Positions 10,002 through 17,324 of a stretch of DNA of 64,000 nucleotides are shown in pieces. Source of the stretch: Sorangium cellulosum (GTDB taxonomy: Bacteria; Myxococcota_A; Polyangia; Polyangiales; Polyangiaceae); NCBI RefSeq assembly GCF_002950945.1, contig NZ_CP012673.1, positions 4,339,001-4,403,000 on the forward strand. The letters run 5' to 3'. The notes under the pieces were generated by a model. It worked only from the letters and a program-made list of their open reading frames with translations. It did not search any database and was not told the DNA's origin. Both the position numbers and the translations under genes were made by a program. How positions within the stretch are numbered: the stretch's first letter is position 1; each line of letters opens with the position of its first letter.

Positions 10002-11144
10002 ATGATCGAGACCGTTCACTTCCAGAATTTCAAGGCGCTGCGCGATCTGACTGTCCTGCTCGATCGTTTCACAGTGCTCGTCGGCCCGAACGCCTCGGGC
10101 AAGACGAGCGTGCTCGAAGGGCTCGCGTACGTACACCGCTGCCGCGCTCATCCGACCGAGCCCAGGTGGCCCTTTCGCGGGGCCGGCGATCCTTCGGCGC
10201 TCTGTTCGCGCGGGGGGCCCGACTCTTTCCGGATCCGTTGTGAGGGCGCTCGAGATCAGGATCGGCTGATCGTCAGCCTCGCGGTCGAGCTCCTGGGCGA
10301 TGGCCCCTGGGATCCCTGGCATTGGTCCTTCGAGGCCCACCATCGCGGCGAGGTCGTTCGCCTGCCTCAGAGCAGGGAGCCAGACCCGTCGGAGTCGGCC
10401 GTCCTCGACGCTGCGGTTCCGAGCGTCGCTTTCCTTCGCCTCGATGCCAAGAGGCTCGCCGAGCCTGCGTACAGCGACGCCCTGGTGCCGGAGATTGGGC
10501 CGGACGGCGCCGGGCTCGCCGCCGTGCTGGCCGAGATGTTGATCTCGCGCGCCGAAGACTTTCGCCGAGTGGAGCGTGCGCTCGCGGCTGTCGTTCCCAG
10601 CGTCGAGCGCATCCGCCTGGAGCGCGCCCCGGTCCGTCGCGTTGAGCAGCACCGGATCAGCATCGACGGCACCTCCACGATGAGCGCCATCGAGCGAGAA
10701 TACGTGGGACACCGCGTCGTGTTCGACATGCGCGGAGCTCCGAGCCTCCCTGCGCACGCTGCCAGCGAGGGGACGCTGGTCGCGCTCGGCCTGCTCACCG
10801 CCATTGTCAGCCGCTCAGGGCCGCACCTCGTGCTCATCGATGACCTGGAGAGGGCCGTGCATCCGAAGGCGTTGATCGATCTTGTGGACCAGCTCCGTGC
10901 GTTGCTCGACCTCTTCCCGGGCCTCCAGATCGTCGCCACCAGCCACTCGCCGTACCTCGTCGACCTGTTCGAGCCGCGCGAGGTGCGGATGACCATGATG
11001 GACGAGCGCGGCTCGACGCTGTGCGCCCGGATCGACGAGCACCCGGAGTTCGAGCGCTGGAGAGCGTTCATGGCTCCTGGCGAGATATGGAGCATGATCG
11101 GCGAGGAGTGGGTGCGCGACCGGGCGGTGGGCGCCCATGGCTGA
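10002..11144 (+). CDS. ABC-type AAA ATPase (OLD/RecF-like, AAA_21 class)
   Basis: A 380-residue protein beginning MIETVHFQNFKALRDL. The Walker A motif GPNASGKTSVL is near residue 30, a signature-like region SEGTLVALGLL sits in the middle, and a degenerate Walker B (HLVLIDDLERAVHPKAL) precedes an H-loop-like TSHSPYLVD. This is the layout of stand-alone SMC/RecF-like ATPases found in OLD, PARIS and related anti-phage or toxin modules. The stop overlaps the next gene by 8 bases, so the two form a coupled pair. No TOPRIM domain is fused to it; the partner appears to supply one. About 200 non-coding bases separate it from the lipoprotein gene upstream. Confidence 0.9.
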   Translation: MIETVHFQNFKALRDLTVLLDRFTVLVGPNASGKTSVLEGLAYVHRCRAHPTEPRWPFRGAGDPSALCSRGGPDSFRIRCEGARDQDRLIVSLAVELLGDGPWDPWHWSFEAHHRGEVVRLPQSREPDPSESAVLDAAVPSVAFLRLDAKRLAEPAYSDALVPEIGPDGAGLAAVLAEMLISRAEDFRRVERALAAVVPSVERIRLERAPVRRVEQHRISIDGTSTMSAIEREYVGHRVVFDMRGAPSLPAHAASEGTLVALGLLTAIVSRSGPHLVLIDDLERAVHPKALIDLVDQLRALLDLFPGLQIVATSHSPYLVDLFEPREVRMTMMDERGSTLCARIDEHPEFERWRAFMAPGEIWSMIGEEWVRDRAVGAHG

Positions 11145-11757
11145 GAGGGCGGGTTTTGCTATCGCGGTAGTGTGCGAGGCTTCGGCCGATCACGAGACGG
11201 CCACTGCGCTTTCGGATCGCGTCCTCGTCGAGGGGGTCGAGTGGATCGTTGAGGAGACCCTACAGCATTACCGCCACTACCGCGGCGAGAGCGACGTCGA
11301 GCCTTTTCTCAAGTGGACGAATGCCAAGCACGAAGCAAGGAGGCACGGTGTCCACGTCCATGGTCACAAGGGAGGTACGCGCCCGAAGCCCGACGCCAAG
11401 ATGGCGGAGCGGGCGCTCGTGCTGCTCGCCGCGCGCGCCGGGCGGCCAGACGTGGTGATCCTGATGCGGGACGCCGACAAGGAGAAGCTGCATCGCGAGG
11501 GTTTCGAGCAGGCACGCGCGGCGCGTGCGTGGCCCTTCGCCGCGGTCGTGATCGGGGTCGCCGAGCCCAAGCGTGAGTGCTGGATCCTCGCCGGCTTTGA
11601 CGCGCAGACGGATAAAGAGCGGCGTCGGGTTAACGAGGAGCGCCGCGAGCTCGGCTTTGACCCGTGCGTCCGGGCGCACGAGCTCACTGCGGCCGAGGAG
11701 GGCGCCAAGCGGGATGCCAAGCGTGTCTTGTTTGCCCTGACAGGGGGCGATCCTGAG
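11137..11757 (+). CDS. TOPRIM-like (DUF4276-like) partner of the ATPase; 3' end lost
   Basis: The ATG at 11137 overlaps the ATPase gene. About 207 residues look genuine. FAIAVVCEASADHETA carries an acidic residue after a hydrophobic strand, as in TOPRIM motif I. DVVILMRDADKEK holds a D-x-D like motif II, and PKRECWILAGFD resembles the EAWLLAD motif of DUF4276 proteins. The family assignment is an inference from these motifs only. Coding character ends near 11757 (ALTGGDPE); after that the frame stays open for more than 3.5 kb only because it lies antisense to the next two genes. The natural stop codon is therefore missing, which suggests a deletion or rearrangement that removed the last residues. 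The end given here is approximate. Confidence 0.65.
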
Positions 11758-11910
11758 GGACCTGAGCAGGTAGGGGATCACGGGCGTCGCGCTGGGCCGC
11801 GGCCCAGTCCTGGCGAGCGAACCTGCGGAGCTCGTCGGGGTTGCGCACCCCGCCGACAACCACGGGCGGCAGCGGCCGCGGTGAGCACGTCCGCCGCCCT
11901 CGTAGCCGCC

Positions 11911-14301
11911 TCAGCGCCGCCGGCGCCGGGCGGCGAGGATCGCCGCGGCGAGCCCCCACGCCGCCGCCGAGGCCCCGGCCGCGCCGCCGCGAGCCGCGAG
12001 CCCGCAGCCGTTGCCGTGCGCCCGCGGCCTGCCGCCTCCGACCTCGGGCGCGCCGCCGTCGCCGCCCGCGCTGCTGCCGCCGCCGCCTCCGCCCGCGCCG
12101 CCTCCGCCCTCCGCGCCTCCGCCGTCGCCTCCGCCGCCGCCGCCGCCGCCGTCCGCGCCTCCTCCCTCGCCGCCTGCGCCGCCGCCGGCGCCCGTGGCGT
12201 CGTCGGGCACGCAGCCGCCGGCGATGCAGGTGCCGCCGGGGCAGCGGGCGCCCTCGTTCGGGAACAGGGCGCACTCGCCGAGCCTCGGGTGGCAACGCGC
12301 CGCGGTGCACACGTTCCCGGAGGGCGCACACTCGAGCGGATCGCTGCCCTGGCAGACGCCGCCCTCGCACGTGTCGGTCAGGGTGCAGGGGTCGCCGTCG
12401 TCGCACGGCGTTCCGTCGGGCTTCCGCGGCGCGTCGCAGGCGCACGCGTCGCCCGCGCCGTCGCCGTTCGTGTCCTCCTGCCCGCGGTTCGGAAGGAGCG
12501 GGCAGTTGTCGTCGGCGTCGATCACGCCGTCGTTGTCGTCGTCGTCATCGCAGCGATCCCCCGCCGCGTCGCCGTCGGTGTCGCGCTGGCTCGGGTTCGC
12601 GGCGGTGGGGCAGTTGTCGGCTCCGTCCGCCGCCCCGTCGCCGTCGTCGTCGCCGTCGCACACGTCGCCTTCGCCGTCCCCGTCCGCGTCGAGCTGGTCG
12701 GGGTTGTAGGTGGATGGGCAGTTGTCGGCGTCGTTCGGCGCGCCGTCCTCGTCCTCGTCCTCGGCGTTGACGTCGCACGCGTCGCCCGCGCCGTCGCCGT
12801 CCGTGTCGCTCTGCTCCAGATTGGGGACGAAGCGGCAGTTGTCGGCCTCATCCGCGACGGTGTCGTTGTCGTCGTCGCCGTCGCACGCGTCCCCGAGCTC
12901 ATCCGGCGGCGACTCCTCGGGGTTGTTCTCCTGCCCGGCGTTGGGCGCCGACGGGCAGTTGTCGCGGTCGTCCGCCGCCCCGTCGCCGTCGTCGTCCGGA
13001 TCGCAGGCGTCGCCCGCGCCGTCGCCGTCGAGATCGACCTGGTCGGGGTTGCTCACCAGCGGGCAGTTGTCCGCCGCGTTCAGGTCCCCGTCGCCGTCGG
13101 CGTCGGCGTCGCAGGCGTTGCCGGCGAGGTCGCCGTCGGCGTCCAGCTGATCGGGGTTGGGCTCCGCGTAACAGTTGTCCCCGTCGTCGGGCACGCCATC
13201 GCCGTCGTCGTCCGGATCGCAGAGATCGCCCTGGCCGTCGCCCTCCAGGTCGGCCTGGTCGGTGTTCGGCACACCCGGACAGTTGTCGCAGGCATCGCCG
13301 TCACCGTCGCCGTCCATGTCGGACTGATCGAGGTTCGGCGCGAGCGGGCAGTTGTCGCTGGTGTCGGGCACGCCGTCGTCCTCGTCGTCGACGTCGCAGG
13401 CGTCGCCGGCGCCGCTGCCGTCGGTGTCGGTCTGCTCGGGGTTCGCCACGGACGGGCAGTTGTCGTCGAGGTCGCGGTGCCCGTCGCCGTCGCTGTCGCC
13501 GCCGCCGTCCGGCAAGCGCCAGTTGACGACGCCCGCGCGCTCCTCCGCCGTCATCCCGTGCAACGTCCCGGCCGGGAGCACGTCGACGGCGACGGCGCTC
13601 TCGTGGGCAGCGGCCCGGCTGCTGCGCTGTCCGCCGAAGTGCAGGAGGACCCGGGTCGCGCCCGGCGGCACCGACACGACGAACGTCACGGCGGGCCCCT
13701 GGGTGCCTGTGCAATCGAAGACGGTCATCCCGACCCTCTCGGGCGTCGTCGCCGCGGAGGGCCCGAAGAAGTTGAAGTGGAGGCTCGGATCCCCCGCGCC
13801 GTCGGCGTCGTCCGTGGCGAGCCACCGGTCCGCTGTCGTGAACTCGACGTCCCCGGTAGACGATTGCGTGATGGTGGTGGCGCCGTCCGACCCGAGGTTC
13901 GTCGCGATCTGCAGGGACGTGGTGATCGACGTGTCGGTGGGGTTGTGGAGGATCTCCAGGAAGCGGGCCCACCCCTCGGTCGTGGGCACATACACCTTCC
14001 GGGTGACCGCCAGGTTGCCGAAGGTCTCCGGCCCGTGGACGAGCTGCCGCCGCTCCATCTCCACGTTCGGGGCGGAGGCACGGAAGAAGGCACCGTCCAC
14101 CAGCAGCGCCATGCCAACGTCGAACGCATCGCCGTTCCCGTCGAAGATCGTCCCCTCGGGCGCGACGTCCCAGAGGAAGCCCAGGCCGTCGGAGAGCCGC
14201 TCCAGGGGCTCGCTGCCGACGCACTGCGCCGCCGCCTCGCGCGGCGCGGCCGCGATCCCCAGCGCGGCGCCGAGCGCCGTGGCCATGATCCTTCGTCTCA
14301 T
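11911..14301 (-). CDS. Thrombospondin type 3 repeat surface protein with MYXO-CTERM-like tail
   Basis: A 796-residue protein starting at ATG 14301 behind AGGGAG, with a signal peptide ending near REAAAQ. Residues about 25-265 form a beta-rich domain of unknown type. Ten calcium-binding thrombospondin type 3 units follow (about 270-590), each carrying DNCP or a close variant and Asp-rich loops (DGDGDGDACD). Next is a Cys-rich patch (about 600-665, GTPCDDGDPCTLTDTC) and a long Gly/Ala linker. The tail has Gly-Cys (GNGCGLAA), a hydrophobic stretch and five Arg at the very end, the arrangement of the MYXO-CTERM sorting signal that anchors proteins to the myxobacterial outer surface. It stands head-to-tail with the OmpA gene, about 110 bases downstream of it. 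Confidence 0.9.
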   Translation of the reverse strand: MRRRIMATALGAALGIAAAPREAAAQCVGSEPLERLSDGLGFLWDVAPEGTIFDGNGDAFDVGMALLVDGAFFRASAPNVEMERRQLVHGPETFGNLAVTRKVYVPTTEGWARFLEILHNPTDTSITTSLQIATNLGSDGATTITQSSTGDVEFTTADRWLATDDADGAGDPSLHFNFFGPSAATTPERVGMTVFDCTGTQGPAVTFVVSVPPGATRVLLHFGGQRSSRAAAHESAVAVDVLPAGTLHGMTAEERAGVVNWRLPDGGGDSDGDGHRDLDDNCPSVANPEQTDTDGSGAGDACDVDDEDDGVPDTSDNCPLAPNLDQSDMDGDGDGDACDNCPGVPNTDQADLEGDGQGDLCDPDDDGDGVPDDGDNCYAEPNPDQLDADGDLAGNACDADADGDGDLNAADNCPLVSNPDQVDLDGDGAGDACDPDDDGDGAADDRDNCPSAPNAGQENNPEESPPDELGDACDGDDDNDTVADEADNCRFVPNLEQSDTDGDGAGDACDVNAEDEDEDGAPNDADNCPSTYNPDQLDADGDGEGDVCDGDDDGDGAADGADNCPTAANPSQRDTDGDAAGDRCDDDDDNDGVIDADDNCPLLPNRGQEDTNGDGAGDACACDAPRKPDGTPCDDGDPCTLTDTCEGGVCQGSDPLECAPSGNVCTAARCHPRLGECALFPNEGARCPGGTCIAGGCVPDDATGAGGGAGGEGGGADGGGGGGGGDGGGAEGGGGAGGGGGGSSAGGDGGAPEVGGGRPRAHGNGCGLAARGGAAGASAAAWGLAAAILAARRRRR

Positions 14302-14411
14302 GATCTCCCTCGCTCCTCGGCTCTCCGTCCCATGGCCCGACCGCCCTCGTCCCCGCCGCGGCGCTCGGCCGCCGCGCCCGCCGGCGGCTCCCTCGCCGCC
14401 GCTCCCGCCGG

Positions 14412-16157
14412 CTACTTCTTCTCCAGGACGAGGAGCTGCACCCGCCGGTTCTTCTCTCGCCCCGCCGCGCTCTTGTTGTCCGCGATCGGGCGGCTCGACC
14501 CGTACCCCTTCGCGACCAGCCGCTCGGCAGCGATCCCCTTGCCGACGAGCCACCTGCGCACGGCCTCCGCGCGCGCGGTCGAGAGCGTCTCGTTGAACCT
14601 CGCGTTGCCCGCGTCGTCCGTGTGCGCCTGCACCTCGATCCGGGTCCATTCCGGGTGCTGCTCGATCACGTCGCGCACCTCCGCGAGCACGGCCTCGCTC
14701 TTCGGATCGATCGGCGCCGGATCGTTCTTCAGCACGCGGAACACGACCGGCGAGAGCAACACGACCTCCTCGCCCTGGACCCGCACCCGCGCCGGGCAGC
14801 CGCGCGCGGCCGCGTCGTCGCTCGCCGGGCCCCGCTCCCGCGGGCAGGCGTCGGCGTCGTCGAGCAAGCCGTCGCCGTCCTGGTCCGCGGGCTTCTGCGG
14901 CGCCGCGGGGCAGCCGGGCCGCGCCGCGCCGCCCGCGGCCTCGCCCTTCTCCGCGGGGCACAGGTCGAGCGCGTCGGGCAGGCCGTCGCCGTCCTGGTCC
15001 GCGGGGCAGCCGGGCCGCGCCGGATCGCCGCCCCCGCCGCCCGCGGCCGCCTCGGGGCACCGGTCGTCGGGATCGGCGACGCCGTCCTCGTCCTGGTCCT
15101 CCACGGGGCAGCCGTTGCGCCGCGCGTCCGCGCTCTTCGGCCCGTACGTGTACGGGCACACGTCCGCCGCCCCGCTCACGCCGTCCTCGTCCGGATCCGG
15201 GCTCTCCGCGCGCTCGGGCGGCGGCGCGGGCGGCGCCCAGGCCACCATCCCCACCGCGCGGAACGACGGCGTGCCGATCGCCTCGCCGAGGCCCGGACCG
15301 GCGGCCGCGCCGACCACGAGCCCCGGCAGCGGGCGCACCCGGGCGCCGAGCAGGAGCTCCGCGCTCGTCCCTTGCTCCACCGCGACCCGCTCGCGCGCGG
15401 TGAGCGACAGCGAGCTCCCCTGCAGCATCGTCTCGGCGCGGAGCTCCGGGCCGACCTCGAGCCGCTCGTCCCAGAGCAGCGCCGCCGCGCCCCCGCCGTA
15501 GGCGAGCGTCGACGGGTTCTCGGAGCCCCGCATCACCGCGCCGCCCGCGACGCTCCACACGAGCCGCGCGGTGCGCCCACCCAGCACGAGCTGCGGCGTC
15601 ACGCGGACCGCGCCCTCGCCCACGTAGGCGTCCGAGCTGCCCGTGGGCACGTGCAGCATCGCGCCCGCGCCGATCTGGAGCCCATCACGCTCGCCGCCGA
15701 GGAGCCGGATGCGCGCGCCGAGGCGCAGATCGCCGAGCGCGGGCGACGACGGCGCGGCGGGCTCGCCCCCGCCGGCCGCCGCGGCGGGGCCGTCGCCGCT
15801 CTGGGCCAGCGCGAGCGGCAGCGAGGCCGACACGAGCAGCCGGTCCCAGAGCGACAGCGATCCGCCGAGGTGGAGCAGCGACTGGCTGCCGACGACCACC
15901 CGGTCGTCCGACGAGGCGTCGCCGTCGGAGATCGACAGCGGATCCTCCGCGTGGTCGAGCACGACGACCGCGCGCGGGACCAGGTGCCCGCCGACGAAGG
16001 GGGACGGCACGCCGAAGAGCGGGTCGCCCGCGGGGGTCGGCTCGAACCGGCTCAACGCGATCGCGCCGGGCCCGTCCGCGCGCGCCGGCGACGTGCCCAG
16101 GGCGATCCCGCCGAGCGCGCCCGCGAGCGCGGCTCCGACCGTGATGAGGCCTCTCAT
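14412..16157 (-). CDS. OmpA-family outer-membrane protein with type 3-like calcium repeats
   Basis: A 581-residue protein starting at ATG 16157. The signal peptide ends near SPARA. Residues about 30-325 look like a beta-barrel (alternating short amphipathic strands such as LGARIRLLGG and LLLGARVRPL). Then come Asp-rich loops of thrombospondin type 3 form (DEDGVADPDDRCP, DQDGDGLPDALDLCP) at about 335-465. A C-terminal OmpA domain (about 470-581) has VQAHTDDAGNARFNETLSTA and NRRVQLLVLEKK and should bind peptidoglycan. It is divergent from the PEGA gene at 16344 and upstream of the thrombospondin-type gene, which may be co-transcribed. It probably links the outer membrane to the cell wall. Confidence 0.9.
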   Translation of the reverse strand: MRGLITVGAALAGALGGIALGTSPARADGPGAIALSRFEPTPAGDPLFGVPSPFVGGHLVPRAVVVLDHAEDPLSISDGDASSDDRVVVGSQSLLHLGGSLSLWDRLLVSASLPLALAQSGDGPAAAAGGGEPAAPSSPALGDLRLGARIRLLGGERDGLQIGAGAMLHVPTGSSDAYVGEGAVRVTPQLVLGGRTARLVWSVAGGAVMRGSENPSTLAYGGGAAALLWDERLEVGPELRAETMLQGSSLSLTARERVAVEQGTSAELLLGARVRPLPGLVVGAAAGPGLGEAIGTPSFRAVGMVAWAPPAPPPERAESPDPDEDGVSGAADVCPYTYGPKSADARRNGCPVEDQDEDGVADPDDRCPEAAAGGGGGDPARPGCPADQDGDGLPDALDLCPAEKGEAAGGAARPGCPAAPQKPADQDGDGLLDDADACPRERGPASDDAAARGCPARVRVQGEEVVLLSPVVFRVLKNDPAPIDPKSEAVLAEVRDVIEQHPEWTRIEVQAHTDDAGNARFNETLSTARAEAVRRWLVGKGIAAERLVAKGYGSSRPIADNKSAAGREKNRRVQLLVLEKK

Positions 16158-16343
16158 GGACGCTGGATGGTATCCTCGCCAGCAGAGCCCGAGCAAAGAC
16201 GATTTGCCCACGACGGTCGTTGTTGCTCGTGCGGCGCCGCGCATCGGATAACATCGCTCGCAGTGTGCGGAGCCCGGGCCGCGAGGCCTGCGCGATCGTG
16301 CGTGACGGGCGTGCTTGAAGGCCTGCGTGGAGGAGGAGCATCG

Positions 16344-17324
16344 ATGCGAGGCAAGCATCTGGGCCGGTGGGGGCGCGCCGTCGCGGTCGCGCTCGGCGTG
16401 GGGCTCGCGGCGGGCGGCGCGGCGGCCCAGCCCGCGCCCGCGGCGCCGGCGGAGCAGCCGCTCTCCGCGTCGCTGACCGGGATGGCCAAGGCCGAGCACG
16501 GCGCGGGCTCCGCGCTCTTCAAGGAGGGCGACTACGCCGGCGCCCTCGCGCGCTTCGAGCGCGCCTACGAGCTCTCGCGCGAGCCCCGCGTGCTCTGGAA
16601 CGTCGCGGCCTGCCAGAAGAACCTCCGGCGCTACGCGAAGATGCTCGCGACGCTGCGGCGGATCGAGGCCGAGTCGGGCGACGCGCTGTCGCCGCGCGAC
16701 AGGAAGGACATCGCCGAGCTGGTCCAGGCCGCGGGCGCCTTCGTGTCCCGCCTCGAGATCACGGCGAGCGAGCCGGGGGCGACGGTGTTCGTCGACGACG
16801 AGCCGGTCGGGACGACGCCGCTCGCGGCGCCGGTGCCGCTCGACATCGGCGAGCGCCGCGTGCGCGTCTCGAAGCCCGGCTTCGTGGATTTCGTGCGCCG
16901 CGAGCGGGTGGTCGGCGGCGGCAGCGTCGCGCTCGTGGCGCGGCTCGAGCGGGCGGTGCACCGGGGTCGGCTCGCGATCACGGCGGGGCCGGACGACCTC
17001 ATCGCGGTCGACGGCAAGGTGGTGGGCAAGGGCCGCTGGGAGGGCCCGGTGCCGAGCGGGACACGCGCGCTGCGTGTCACCGGCCCCGGGAAGACGCCGC
17101 ACGAGGCGCAGGTCCTGGTCCGGGACGACGAGCGCCGCCGCATCGACGTCACGCTGGAGCGCGCCCCGGAGCGGGGCGGCGCGGACCGATGGCTGTGGAT
17201 CGGCGGCGGCGCGGCGATCTTCGCCGGCGCCATCGTGGCGGGCGCCCTGCTCTCCGAGCCGGGGCGGCCGGCGGAGCAGGGCAGCCTGGGCACGGTCCCG
17301 CTCGGGTTCGGAGGGAGACGTTGA
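16344..17324 (+). CDS. Secreted PEGA-domain protein, paralogue of the 7826 gene
   Basis: A 326-residue protein starting at ATG 16344 after GGAGGAGG. It has the same order of parts as the protein encoded at 7826: signal peptide (ending GGAAAQ), a short Pro/Ala stretch, a TPR-like helical segment (FKEGDYAGALARFERAYEL, VLWNVAACQKNL), a PEGA domain (GATVFVDDEPVGTTPL), a second PEGA-like segment (DDLIAVDGKVVGKG, VPSGTRALRVTGPG) and a C-terminal hydrophobic helix. Identity by eye is high across the whole length. The stop overlaps the next start by one base (TGATG), so the downstream lipoprotein is coupled. Unlike the first copy, no kinase precedes it; a divergent promoter region shared with the OmpA gene lies upstream. 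Confidence 0.9.
   Translation: MRGKHLGRWGRAVAVALGVGLAAGGAAAQPAPAAPAEQPLSASLTGMAKAEHGAGSALFKEGDYAGALARFERAYELSREPRVLWNVAACQKNLRRYAKMLATLRRIEAESGDALSPRDRKDIAELVQAAGAFVSRLEITASEPGATVFVDDEPVGTTPLAAPVPLDIGERRVRVSKPGFVDFVRRERVVGGGSVALVARLERAVHRGRLAITAGPDDLIAVDGKVVGKGRWEGPVPSGTRALRVTGPGKTPHEAQVLVRDDERRRIDVTLERAPERGGADRWLWIGGGAAIFAGAIVAGALLSEPGRPAEQGSLGTVPLGFGGRR

Noticed and set aside
11758..15501. Continuation of the TOPRIM-like frame for more than 1200 further codons on the plus strand
   Set aside because: It runs antisense to the thrombospondin-type and OmpA genes; residues are Ala/Val/Arg-rich shadow sequence with no domain.
14622..16343. Long plus-strand frame leading into the PEGA gene
   Set aside because: Antisense to the OmpA gene. 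The real start at 16344 has a strong ribosome binding site and a signal peptide.
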